This document shows, piece by piece, positions 44,889 through 53,125 of a stretch of 64,000 nt of DNA. Position 1 is the first letter of the stretch; every line of letters starts with the position of its first letter. The DNA comes from SZUA-430 sp964483585. GTDB lineage: Bacteria; Pseudomonadota; Alphaproteobacteria; Micropepsales; Micropepsaceae. The notes beneath the pieces are model-generated. The model did not search any database. It saw only the letters and a program-made list of their open reading frames with translations, and was not told the origin of the DNA. Location of the stretch: NCBI GenBank assembly GCA_964483585.1, contig CAZABH010000004.1, positions 1 to 64,000 of the forward strand, given 5' to 3'. Both the position numbers and the translations under genes were made by a program.

Positions 44889-46397
44889 TCAGGCGGCACC
44901 GGCCTGCTCGTTGTCGTCGATACCCATCTCTCGCAGCTTGCGATAGAGCGTTGATCGACCTATGCCCAGCCGGCGGGCAACTTCCGACATGTGCCCTTCG
45001 TACTTGTCGATGGCAAAGCGGATGAGCTCGTGCTCGATCTCCTCAAGCTTGCGAAGATGCCCGTCGATACCTGTCAGTTTCACGCCGGACGCCACCAGCT
45101 GATCCACCGTGGACGAAGGCACATCGGGCAGGATTCGGTGGACATCCCTCGCATCAGGTGCCGTCCCTGAGAGGCTGCCAGCGTGGTCGAGGGCTGGCGA
45201 CTCGACCTGAACGCCCATCTGGCTGGCGATCTGGGGGAAGTCACCGGCGCGCAGGCATTCGCCGTCGCACAGCACTACGGCGCGAAACAGCGTGTTCTCG
45301 AGCTGGCGGATGTTGCCCGGCCATCCATAGCGCTTCAGCATGTCCATGGCAGCCCGGTCGACGCCAACGATCTTCTTGTTCTCCTCGACGGCGAACCGGC
45401 GGATGAAGAGCTCAACAAGCCCCTCGATATCCTCGCGCCGCTCGCGAAGCGGAGGCAGCAGCAGCGGGAATACGTTCAGGCGATAGAACAGGTCCTCGCG
45501 GAATTTCCCCTCCTCGACCTGCTGCTGCAGGTTGCGGTTTGTCGCCGAGATCAAGCGAATGTCGACCTTGACTGGGCGCTTGGCGCCAACGGGGTCGACC
45601 TCGCCTTCCTGGATCGCGCGCAGCAGCTTGACCTGCATGTCCAGCCGGAGTTCACCAATCTCATCAAGAAACAGCGTGCCGCCATTGGCCTCCTGGAACT
45701 TGCCGATATGCTTGTCGACGGCACCAGTGAACGCCCCCTTTTCGTGACCAAAGAGGATGCTTTCGATCAGCGTGTCGGGGATGGCGCCGCAATTGACGGC
45801 GACGAAGGGCTTGCCGGCGCGGTCGGATGCACCCTGGAGCGCACGCGCGAGAACTTCCTTGCCAACGCCGCTCTCACCTTCAATGAGGATGGGGATGTTG
45901 GACTGCGCGGCGCGGTCAGCCAGGCGCAGCACCTGGCGCATCGAGGGGCTTTCGGCAATCAGGTCGCCCAGCGACAGGCGGTTCTCGGTCACCTTCTTGA
46001 GCCTCTGGATTTCGCCATTCAGCGCCTTCACCTTGAGTGCGTTCTGGATCGATACTTGGATCCGCTCAGGGCTCGCCGGCTTCACGAGGAAGTCATCGGC
46101 CCCAGCACGCATGGCAGCCACGGCGGTATCAATTCCACCCTGTGCGGTCAGCACGATGACCGGAAGGGACGGATGGGTCGGACGCAGGCTGGCAAGCACA
46201 GCAAGTCCGTCCATGCCCGGCATCACGAGGTCCAGCAGAACGAGGCTGACACTTGCACCTTTGGGTCCGGTGAGAATGTCCAACGCCTCCTGACCCGAGC
46301 TGCCGGTAATAACGGGGATCCCGCATTTTTCGACCTGAGCCTGCAGCAACCGGCGTTGTGTAGGATCGTCATCAACGATGAGCGTCGTATGCGCCAT
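44889..46397 (-). CDS. Sigma-54-dependent response regulator (NtrC family)
   Basis: About 502 residues from the ATG at 46397. In order: a receiver domain with Asp56 (L-L-D-L-V-M-P), an AAA+ sigma-54 interaction domain (about 140-375) with Walker A G-E-S-G-V-G-K-E and the sigma-54-contacting G-A-F-T-G-A loop intact, and a C-terminal Fis-type HTH (V-A-R-R-L-G-I-G-R-S-T-L-Y-R-K). It activates sigma-54 promoters when phosphorylated. No histidine kinase is adjacent; this orphan resembles a widespread alphaproteobacterial regulator of unknown input. Confidence 0.92.
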   Translation of the reverse strand: MAHTTLIVDDDPTQRRLLQAQVEKCGIPVITGSSGQEALDILTGPKGASVSLVLLDLVMPGMDGLAVLASLRPTHPSLPVIVLTAQGGIDTAVAAMRAGADDFLVKPASPERIQVSIQNALKVKALNGEIQRLKKVTENRLSLGDLIAESPSMRQVLRLADRAAQSNIPILIEGESGVGKEVLARALQGASDRAGKPFVAVNCGAIPDTLIESILFGHEKGAFTGAVDKHIGKFQEANGGTLFLDEIGELRLDMQVKLLRAIQEGEVDPVGAKRPVKVDIRLISATNRNLQQQVEEGKFREDLFYRLNVFPLLLPPLRERREDIEGLVELFIRRFAVEENKKIVGVDRAAMDMLKRYGWPGNIRQLENTLFRAVVLCDGECLRAGDFPQIASQMGVQVESPALDHAGSLSGTAPDARDVHRILPDVPSSTVDQLVASGVKLTGIDGHLRKLEEIEHELIRFAIDKYEGHMSEVARRLGIGRSTLYRKLREMGIDDNEQAGAA

Positions 46398-46594
46398 GAA
46401 AGCCACCCCGTTTTGTTATGTTTGTCTTGCCCCAATCTGACCCAACCGAAGTAAAAGTCGCTTTAAGGCGTTCCACTTCGATCCAGGTTCATGATTTCTT
46501 AACCACTCTGCAAAATCCGTTGTGATCGGGACGCTACACTCGCCAGCCATTATGAGGCGCTACGGACACAAATGCTTGCACGCTGCGGGGGACG

Positions 46595-47161
46595 ATGAGA
46601 CCTTCAATTCGCTTTTCAGATGTCCGGCTCGCGGGGGAAGCTCTGCTCATGGAGCAAGCGAATGGGGGCAACGGAAAGCTCATCGTGGGGGTGAAGCGCG
46701 GCGCGCAAGGCTTGGGGGGCTTTGCGCGCCGCTGCTGTCTGAGCGCGATCCTTGCTTTGGTACCAGGCGCGTGTGCGACCTTCGACGTAACACCCTTCCT
46801 GCGTGAGCAGATCACCGGCGACACATGGCGCGCGTGCCTTGCGCGGGAATATCAAGCCCAAAGCCGCCTCCAGCTCAGAAATGGCCGAAATTGGACGCAG
46901 GCGACCCATCTGGCAGCAAAAGGCAGGCTATCTCTGGACGGCGGCGAACCGCGACCAGGCCCAGTGCCATCGGCACTGTCCATGCACGCACGAGCCCTCG
47001 ACAAGGCGGTGTCGGGCAGGGGCCGCACCTGCGCCTGCGCGACTGCCGCCGCACGCCTGGATGCCTGGGCCGTAGCCCTGGATCAGGATCCCGACCGGGA
47101 TGATGTTGTTTTCGCAACGGCATTCGACAGCGCACTGAGCACATGCAGCAATCCGGATTGA
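46595..47161 (+). CDS. Conserved hypothetical, probable lipoprotein
   Basis: Up to 188 residues; the start is uncertain (46595, or ATG at 46649, or further in). A hydrophobic segment C-C-L-S-A-I-L-A-L ends at P-G-A-C, a weak lipobox. The mature part has C-L-A-R-E-Y-Q near its start and A-T-H-L-A-A-K-G-R-L-S-L-D-G-G-E, then C-A-C-A near residue 150. This layout reminds me of small alphaproteobacterial lipoproteins transcribed next to an OmpA/Pal-type gene, but I cannot name a family. It stands divergent from the NtrC-like regulator, 39 bases before the ABC1 kinase gene. Confidence 0.55.
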   Translation: MRPSIRFSDVRLAGEALLMEQANGGNGKLIVGVKRGAQGLGGFARRCCLSAILALVPGACATFDVTPFLREQITGDTWRACLAREYQAQSRLQLRNGRNWTQATHLAAKGRLSLDGGEPRPGPVPSALSMHARALDKAVSGRGRTCACATAAARLDAWAVALDQDPDRDDVVFATAFDSALSTCSNPD

Positions 47162-47200
47162 CGCTCCCCGGCGCGTCTGTCATGCACGTTTGCAAGCACC

Positions 47201-48547
47201 ATGTCTGACGAAGAAAACACCCTCGGCCGAAGGCTCAAGCGCTACGCCGACGTGACCACCACCATCGGCGGTACGGCGGCGCGCATGGCCGGGTCTCGCA
47301 TGCTCGGCATGGGGCGGGACGAGAAGATCGAGGCCGCCGACCTCAAGGCAGCGCTGGGCAACCTCAAAGGCCCGTTGATGAAGGTGGCGCAGATGCTGTC
47401 CACCGTCCCGGATCTCGTGCCCGCGAATTTCGCCGCCGAGCTTGCGACCTTGCAAACCTCTGCGCCGCCCATGGGCTGGCCTTTTGTCCGCCGGCGCATG
47501 GCGGCCGAACTGGGTCCCGACTGGGAGAAAAGGTTCAAATCATTCGAGCGCGAGGCATCTGCGGCCGCTTCACTTGGCCAGGTGCACAAGGCGATCGACG
47601 AGCAAGGTCGTAACCTCGCCTGCAAGCTGCAGTATCCGGACATGGCATCGGCCGTCGAAGCGGACCTGGCGCAGTTGAGGATCCTGTTCTCGCTCTATCG
47701 CCGCATGGACCGCGCGATCGATCCCTCCGAAATCGCTGACGAAGTCGGTGAGCGCCTGCGCGAGGAACTCGATTACCGCCGCGAGGCATCTCATATTGCG
47801 CTCTACCGAATGATTTTCGAGGCCAGGGACGGCATCCATGTTCCCGAGGTTCTGCCCGAACTCTCGACCGGGCGCCTTCTGACCATGACCTGGATTTCGG
47901 GAAGGCCGATCCTTGAATTCAAGTCGCGGCCACAGATCGATCGCAACCGTATCGCCGAAACGATGTTCCGCGCGTGGTGGCATCCCTTCAGTCATTACGC
48001 GGCGATCCACGGTGACCCCCATCTGGGCAACTATACGATCCGAGATGACCTCGGGTTGAACCTGCTCGACTACGGATGCATCAGGACCTTCCGCCCTGAA
48101 TTCGTGGGCGGTGTGATCTCGCTCTACACGGCTCTGCTCGGAAACGATCGTGACATGGCGGTGCATGCCTACGAGACCTGGGGCTTCCGTAATTTGAAGA
48201 ACGAGCTGATCGATGCCCTCAACATTTGGGCGCGCTTTATCTACGCTCCCATGCTGGATGATCGCGTGCGCACTGTTGCCGATGGTATCGAACCCTCCGC
48301 CTACGGACGGAAGGAGGCCTTCCAGGTTCACCAACTGCTGAAAGAACTCGGGCCCGTCAAACCGCCACGAGAATTCGTCTTCATGGATCGGGCAGCCATT
48401 GGTCTGGGTTCTGTATTCCTGCATCTGCAGGCCGAGCTCAATTTCCACGACCTCTTCCACGCAGAGATCGCGTCGTTCTCGCTGTCCGAGGTCAAGGCGC
48501 GCCAGAAGCATGCCTTCGATGCTGCGGGCGTTCCCTTGCCCGCTTGA
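47201..48547 (+). CDS. ABC1/UbiB-family atypical kinase
   Basis: 448 residues of the ABC1/ADCK/UbiB family. The alanine-rich nucleotide loop A-A-A-S-L-G-Q-V-H-K-A and catalytic Y-x-A-I-H-G-D-P-H-L-G-N-Y are present, with L-L-D-Y-G metal-binding residues. The family K-x-G-Q signature before the kinase core reads K-V-A-Q here (glycine to alanine). No transmembrane C-terminus typical of UbiB is seen, so this may be a soluble paralog rather than the main ubiquinone factor. First gene of a tight four-gene unit. ABC1 proteins are linked to ubiquinone or isoprenoid lipid handling. Confidence 0.88.
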   Translation: MSDEENTLGRRLKRYADVTTTIGGTAARMAGSRMLGMGRDEKIEAADLKAALGNLKGPLMKVAQMLSTVPDLVPANFAAELATLQTSAPPMGWPFVRRRMAAELGPDWEKRFKSFEREASAAASLGQVHKAIDEQGRNLACKLQYPDMASAVEADLAQLRILFSLYRRMDRAIDPSEIADEVGERLREELDYRREASHIALYRMIFEARDGIHVPEVLPELSTGRLLTMTWISGRPILEFKSRPQIDRNRIAETMFRAWWHPFSHYAAIHGDPHLGNYTIRDDLGLNLLDYGCIRTFRPEFVGGVISLYTALLGNDRDMAVHAYETWGFRNLKNELIDALNIWARFIYAPMLDDRVRTVADGIEPSAYGRKEAFQVHQLLKELGPVKPPREFVFMDRAAIGLGSVFLHLQAELNFHDLFHAEIASFSLSEVKARQKHAFDAAGVPLPA

Positions 48548-48557
48548 GGAGCCGCCC

Positions 48558-49601
48558 ATGAGCGAGAGTGACTATTGGAGCCTCTTTGCCATCGAAGCCG
48601 ATCGCATAGGCTCGCCCCTATACGCGAGCCTGGCCCGGCATATCCGAGACGACACACGAATCCGCGCGATCGCTCAGAAAGCAAAGCCTGGCCAACCGCA
48701 GGCCAATATCATTCTCGGTGCCGTACACTATCTGCTGTACGAAGGCCGCCCGCACGCACTGAAGAACCAGTATCCGAGCCTGTCACCGGGCGTCATGCCT
48801 GCAACCGATGTCTACGAGGCCTTCCGGGACTTCTGCCTTCAATACGAGCAGGACGTGACGCACCTCGTCACATCGCGCGTGACCAACACCAACGAGGTCG
48901 CGCGCTGCACGGCACTGCTTCCCGGTTTCCAGCACGTCGCACGCGAGGTTGTAACCGGCCTTCACATGGTCGAGATCGGGCCAAGCGCTGGCTTCAACCT
49001 CAACTGGGATCTCTACGCCTATTCCTACGTGAGCCAGGGCAGGGAAGTGGCTGCTTGTCCAACGCCGGATGCCAGTTTGAGCCTGACGGCAGAGGCGAGG
49101 GGTCCACTCGTTCCCCTCATCGATCCGAGCATGCCCACGGTGCTGAGCCGCGTCGGTCTTGAACTGAACCCTGTACGCCTGTCGGATCCCGCAGATCGCC
49201 TCTGGTTGAAGGCGCTGATCTTCCCCGAGTTGCAGCCGCGCGTCGCGCGCCTCGACGGCGCCATCGCAACGGCCCTGAAGCACCCTCCGCCGATCCGCTT
49301 CGGCGATGCGCTGACACTTATCACCCCGATTCTCGAGGCGCTCCCCGCAACGGGCACGCCCGTCGTTTATCACTCCTTTGTCACCTACCAGTTCTCGACC
49401 GACATGCAGCGCCGGTTCGAGGAGGCTCTGCTGCGGCATTCGATGCGACGCCCGCTCTTCAGGGTCAGCATCGAGTGGGAAGACGCCGAGCACCCAGTCC
49501 GCGTCACGCGTTACGAAAATGGCGCCACGAGAAGCCTTGTTCTGGCCGATTGCAATCCGCATGGCGCGTGGATTGAATGGCGACATAATCCCGGTGGTTG
49601 A
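48558..49601 (+). CDS. DUF2332 domain protein
   Basis: 347 residues from the ATG at 48558, 10 bases after the kinase gene. It follows the DUF2332 pattern: G-A-V-H-Y-L-L near residue 57, Y-P-S-L, then T-N-E-V-A-R-C, and H-M-V-E-I-G-P-S-A-G-F-N-L-N-W-D. The E-I-G-x-S-x-G core resembles motif I of class I methyltransferases. Function unknown. Located in a unit with an ABC1 kinase, a thioesterase and a hydrolase, which suggests acyl or lipid metabolism. Confidence 0.85.
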   Translation: MSESDYWSLFAIEADRIGSPLYASLARHIRDDTRIRAIAQKAKPGQPQANIILGAVHYLLYEGRPHALKNQYPSLSPGVMPATDVYEAFRDFCLQYEQDVTHLVTSRVTNTNEVARCTALLPGFQHVAREVVTGLHMVEIGPSAGFNLNWDLYAYSYVSQGREVAACPTPDASLSLTAEARGPLVPLIDPSMPTVLSRVGLELNPVRLSDPADRLWLKALIFPELQPRVARLDGAIATALKHPPPIRFGDALTLITPILEALPATGTPVVYHSFVTYQFSTDMQRRFEEALLRHSMRRPLFRVSIEWEDAEHPVRVTRYENGATRSLVLADCNPHGAWIEWRHNPGG

Positions 49602-49607
49602 ACTGTC

Positions 49608-50060
49608 ATGACGGATGATTTGCTCGAAGAGAATGTCCCCGAAATCCCGGAGGGCTACGTCCGAATGAACTGGTTCCAGGGGTTCGGCCGCCAGATCGGC
49701 CCCTTGTATGAGCGCGTGAACGCTGACCGCAGCTACACCCGTGCGTTCCTCGTGTCAGAGGCGCATACCAACGGCATGAGGAACTGTCACGGTGGCATGT
49801 TGATGGCGTTCGCCGACATGGCGCTGGGTCACGCGATCTCGTTACAGGAGAACCGCTACTGGGTGACGGTGCGCATGGTAACGGACTTCGTGGAAGCGGC
49901 CCATGTCGGCGACTGGGTCGAGGGTTCAGGCGCCATCACCGGCCGTGAGGATGATATCTTCACCGTCACCGGCCGCATCTGGTGCGCAGAACGCACGATC
50001 ATGTCGGCAACGGGCATCTTCAAGGCTTTGGGCACGCGCCCGCCGCGGCGAAAGGCCTGA
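49608..50060 (+). CDS. PaaI-family hotdog thioesterase
   Basis: A 150-residue hotdog-fold protein that should hydrolyse acyl-CoA thioesters. The signature N-x-M-x-N-C-H-G-G-M-L-M-A-F-A-D-M-A-L-G-H-A lies around residues 60-80, with a typical H-G-G and following Asp. The beta strand V-T-V-R-M-V-T-D-F and G-D-W-V-E-G follow. It sits 6 bases after DUF2332 and 1 base before the hydrolase gene, so the unit is translationally coupled. The preferred acyl chain is not predictable. Confidence 0.9.
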   Translation: MTDDLLEENVPEIPEGYVRMNWFQGFGRQIGPLYERVNADRSYTRAFLVSEAHTNGMRNCHGGMLMAFADMALGHAISLQENRYWVTVRMVTDFVEAAHVGDWVEGSGAITGREDDIFTVTGRIWCAERTIMSATGIFKALGTRPPRRKA

Positions 50061-50061
50061 C

Positions 50062-51006
50062 ATGTCAGAAGGTTCTTCGAAGCTTGGGCCCTTGGCCCGC
50101 TACAATGGCGAACATGTTGCGGGGCCGGCGTGGTTCGAAGCGGCAATCGCGATGCCGTGCGAGAGCCACCAGATTAATGTCTCCGGTGCCCGCATCCACT
50201 ATCTGCGATGGGGCGACCGGTCGAAACCGGGGCTGCTGCTCGTGCACGGCAACGGCGCGCATGCCTACTGGTGGAGCTTCATTGCCCCCTTCCTCGCGCG
50301 CGAATACAATGTCGCCGCGCTCGATCTCTCGGGAATGGGCGATTCCGCACATCGCTCTCGCTATGCGATGGACCTCTTCGTCGCCGAAGAGATGGCTGTG
50401 GCCACCCATGCAGGCATGTTCGAGAACGCCGAGCCACCCGTCTTCGTGGCCCATTCGTTCGGAGGCTTTGCAACGATCCTCGCCGGGGCACAGCACGGCG
50501 ACCGGCTCGCCGGCACGGTCATCATCGACTCGCCCGTCAATCCACCTGACCGCCCCGGCGGTCCGCCACACCGCGACGCCCGCCCGCATCGGGTCTACCC
50601 GACCCTGGCCGAAGCGCTGGCGCGTTTCCGGCTGGCGCCGGAGCAACCTTGCGAGAACGACTTCATCGTCGACTTCATCGCCCGCAAGTCGCTGCGCAAG
50701 GTCGAGGGCGGCCTGACTTGGAAATTCGACCCTTCGCTGTGGTCGCAGCATTTTTCGATCGGTGACACGGCCGCGTGCCTGAAGGCGACCCGCTGCCGAA
50801 TTGCAATCATGCGGGGCGAGAACTCGGTCCTTATGCCCCCCGAGGTCGGGGCCTACATGTACAGCCTCCTGGGTCACGCCGCCCCAGTCATCGAAATTCC
50901 CCAGGCGCAGCACCACGTGATGCTCGATCAGCCGTTAGCCTTCGTGGCGGCCTTGAGAGCGCTGCTGGCCGATTGGAACCACTCACTGCCGACCCGCCGC
51001 GTCTAG
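50062..51006 (+). CDS. Alpha/beta hydrolase
   Basis: 314 residues from the ATG at 50062, one base after the thioesterase stop. The fold shows V-H-G-N-G-A-H-A-Y-W-W (oxyanion loop), D-L-S-G-M-G-D-S and the nucleophile elbow V-A-H-S-F-G-G (serine in A-H-S-F-G). A late histidine in A-Q-H-H-V-M-L-D and an aspartate or glutamate beforehand complete the triad. No signal peptide is seen. The last gene in the four-gene unit; substrate unknown, with an ester or acyl compound likely given the neighbours. Confidence 0.88.
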   Translation: MSEGSSKLGPLARYNGEHVAGPAWFEAAIAMPCESHQINVSGARIHYLRWGDRSKPGLLLVHGNGAHAYWWSFIAPFLAREYNVAALDLSGMGDSAHRSRYAMDLFVAEEMAVATHAGMFENAEPPVFVAHSFGGFATILAGAQHGDRLAGTVIIDSPVNPPDRPGGPPHRDARPHRVYPTLAEALARFRLAPEQPCENDFIVDFIARKSLRKVEGGLTWKFDPSLWSQHFSIGDTAACLKATRCRIAIMRGENSVLMPPEVGAYMYSLLGHAAPVIEIPQAQHHVMLDQPLAFVAALRALLADWNHSLPTRRV

Positions 51007-51126
51007 GATGCTCCAGCGGGCAAGGGGCGGACAAAAAGCCCATCAAACTGCGGTTGCCCCAGCGCCCTTGGCTGCTATATTCCGCGCCAAACAGCGATAT
51101 GTCGCGACTCAAGCAAGGGCTCACCA

Positions 51127-51276
51127 ATGGCTTCAGGACCGAATTCCGACTACAAGCGCGGCTCTATGGATATCAGGGAGCAGGAGGCAACGTTCTCGCT
51201 GTTCTGGAGCCTGACCAAGTGGGGCAGCATCCTCACGATCATCCTGCTCGTTTTCCTCGCCTACATGTTTACCTGA
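51127..51276 (+). CDS. aa3-type cytochrome c oxidase subunit IV
   Basis: A 49-residue protein starting M-A-S-G-P-N-S-D-Y and carrying one membrane segment (about 29-48, T-K-W-G-S-I-L-T-I-I-L-L-V-F-L-A-Y-M-F). Y-K-R-G-S-M-D-I-R-E-Q-E-A-T-F is the family N-terminal signature (COX4_pro_2). AAGGG lies about 8 bases upstream. The family commonly sits directly before the transhydrogenase genes in alphaproteobacteria, as here. It is a minor accessory subunit of the aa3 oxidase; the core oxidase genes are elsewhere. It was missed by ORF calling because of its size. Confidence 0.9.
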   Translation: MASGPNSDYKRGSMDIREQEATFSLFWSLTKWGSILTIILLVFLAYMFT

Positions 51277-51358
51277 TCGCGATTTGCCAAGCGCCCCAAA
51301 AGGGGCCGGACAGACCACGCCGAAACGCCCGTTACCCCCTCTAACGCCGGCAGGAAGC

Positions 51359-52483
51359 ATGAAACTCGGTATACCGAAGGAAACGCGTCCCAACGAAACA
51401 CGCGTCGCGGCCACGCCCGAGACTGTAAAGAAGTTCAAGGGTCTCGGCCTTGACGTGCTGGTCGAGGCTTCAGCCGGCGCTGCCGCCCACATGTCGGACG
51501 CCGACTACGCGTCCGCCGGCGCCTCGATTGTGTCGGCGCGCGATGCCCTCTCTGCGGATATTGTCCTGAAGGTGCAGCGACCGACCGAAGCAGAAGCAGG
51601 ACAGCTTTCGAAGGGCGCGATGCTGGCAGCGATTCTGTCGCCCTATGCCGACCGCCCGATCGTAGCAACATGTGCGGCACAAGGCGTCAACGCCTTTGCG
51701 ATGGAATTCATGCCGCGTATCACGCGCGCCCAATCGATGGACGTTCTGTCCTCGCAGTCCAACCTCGCAGGCTACAAGGCCGTCATTGATGCCGCCGCTC
51801 TCTTCGGGCGCGCGTTCCCGATGATGATGACGGCGGCCGGTACCATCGCCGCCGCGCGCGTGCTTGTCATGGGTGTCGGCGTCGCCGGCCTGCAGGCCAT
51901 CGCCACAGCGCGGCGTCTGGGTGCCATTGTGTCGGCCACTGACGTACGCCTCGCCACCAAGGAGCAGGTGCAGTCTCTGGGCGCCACCTTCGTGGCTGTC
52001 GAGGACGAAGAGACCAAGCAGGCCGAGACCGCCGGCGGCTACGCCAAGGAAATGAGCGAAGGTTATCGCAAAAAGCAGGCGGCCCTCATTGCAGAAACGA
52101 TCAGGAAGCAGGACATCGTCATCACCACTGCCCTGATCCCCGGCAGGCCGGCGCCGGTTCTCGTAACCGAGGAGATGCTGCGCTCAATGAAGCCCGGTTC
52201 GATCCTGATCGACCTCGCGGCAGAGCAGGGCGGCAACTGCCCGCTTACCAAGGCCGGCGAGACCGTTGATATCGGGGGCGTGAGGATTGTGGGCGCGCTC
52301 AACCTTGCAGGCCGCCTTGCTGCCGATGCCTCCGCGCTCTACGCGCGGAACCTGTTCAACTTCGTGTCGCCGCTCATCGACAAGACCACCAAGGGCCTGA
52401 AGATCGACTGGAACGACGACATCATAAAGGGAACCTGCCTGACGCGCGACGGAGAGGTCATTCACCCCGCACTGAAGGCCTGA
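51359..52483 (+). CDS. pntAA: Proton-translocating NAD(P) transhydrogenase, alpha subunit part 1
   Basis: 374 residues from the ATG at 51359 with AGGA upstream. The soluble NAD(H)-binding domain dI: M-K-L-G-I-P-K-E-T start, the R-Q-D-like loop region M-P-R-I-T-R-A-Q-S-M-D, then V-M-G-V-G-V-A-G-L-Q-A (dinucleotide fold). It lacks the membrane domain of E. coli PntA, as usual when the alpha subunit is split in alphaproteobacteria. Together with pntAB and pntB it uses the proton gradient to make NADPH from NADH. Confidence 0.95.
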   Translation: MKLGIPKETRPNETRVAATPETVKKFKGLGLDVLVEASAGAAAHMSDADYASAGASIVSARDALSADIVLKVQRPTEAEAGQLSKGAMLAAILSPYADRPIVATCAAQGVNAFAMEFMPRITRAQSMDVLSSQSNLAGYKAVIDAAALFGRAFPMMMTAAGTIAAARVLVMGVGVAGLQAIATARRLGAIVSATDVRLATKEQVQSLGATFVAVEDEETKQAETAGGYAKEMSEGYRKKQAALIAETIRKQDIVITTALIPGRPAPVLVTEEMLRSMKPGSILIDLAAEQGGNCPLTKAGETVDIGGVRIVGALNLAGRLAADASALYARNLFNFVSPLIDKTTKGLKIDWNDDIIKGTCLTRDGEVIHPALKA

Positions 52484-52494
52484 GGAGCACTGCC

Positions 52495-52809
52495 ATGGAA
52501 GTCATCGACCCCTTTATCTTCCGCCTCTCGATTTTCGTGCTCGCCATCTTCGTGGGCTACTATGTGGTCTGGAGCGTGACACCAGCCCTCCACACGCCGT
52601 TGATGTCGGTCACGAACGCGATTTCCTCTGTGATCATCGTTGGAGCCCTCCTTGCAGTAGGCGTAGACCTCATCGCCGCCGGCGACAGCGGCTGGATCGC
52701 AAAGCTCTTTGGCGTCATCGCCGTGATCCTCGCCAGCGTGAACATTTTTGGCGGGTTCCTTGTTACCCAGCGGATGCTCGCGATGTACCGCAAGAAAGAG
52801 AAGAAATAG
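52495..52809 (+). CDS. pntAB: Proton-translocating NAD(P) transhydrogenase, alpha subunit part 2
   Basis: A 104-residue membrane protein, part of the dII proton channel. About three or four membrane segments: residues 8-27, 35-57, 60-85 and the last before K-K-E-K-K. F-V-G-Y-Y-V-V-W-S-V-T-P-A-L-H-T-P-L-M-S is the recognisable family stretch. It follows pntAA by 11 bases; the next gene, an unrelated small membrane protein, starts 10 bases later. Confidence 0.94.
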   Translation: MEVIDPFIFRLSIFVLAIFVGYYVVWSVTPALHTPLMSVTNAISSVIIVGALLAVGVDLIAAGDSGWIAKLFGVIAVILASVNIFGGFLVTQRMLAMYRKKEKK

Positions 52810-52819
52810 GCGCGCGGCA

Positions 52820-53107
52820 GTGGACTCCCCGGTCTCCTTGGCAGACATGATAGCGGCAGGCCTTGTCATGGCCGGGATCGGTGAAATCGTGGCAGCCCGC
52901 TATTTCGAAGCACAGGAGTCCGCGCGATCCCGCCTTGTCGCAGCGCTCCTGTTCTGGGAAGGGCTCGCCATGTTCCTCTGTGCGACCATCCTCCATGTCC
53001 GTCAGGACTTCGACGTGTCAACAATCGTCGCTCTCATCGCCATCTGGATGGCCGGGGCAGGCATGGGCCTGCTGCGGGCCGGAATCTTCGATGCACCGCG
53101 CGAATAA
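52820..53107 (+). CDS. Small three-helix membrane protein between pntAB and pntB, unknown
   Basis: About 95 residues from a GTG at 52820 (or an ATG at 52847); neither has a strong ribosome-binding site. Three hydrophobic segments (about 10-28, 40-58 and 68-88 from the GTG) with M-I-A-A-G-L-V-M-A-G, F-W-E-G-L-A-M-F-L-C and I-A-I-W-M-A-G-A-G-M-G. It starts 10 bases after pntAB and ends 18 bases before pntB, in the same direction, so it is in the pnt operon. I do not recognise a family. It could assist transhydrogenase assembly, but this is only from position. Confidence 0.68.
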   Translation: MDSPVSLADMIAAGLVMAGIGEIVAARYFEAQESARSRLVAALLFWEGLAMFLCATILHVRQDFDVSTIVALIAIWMAGAGMGLLRAGIFDAPRE

Positions 53108-53125
53108 CCAGGATCGATCACACGC

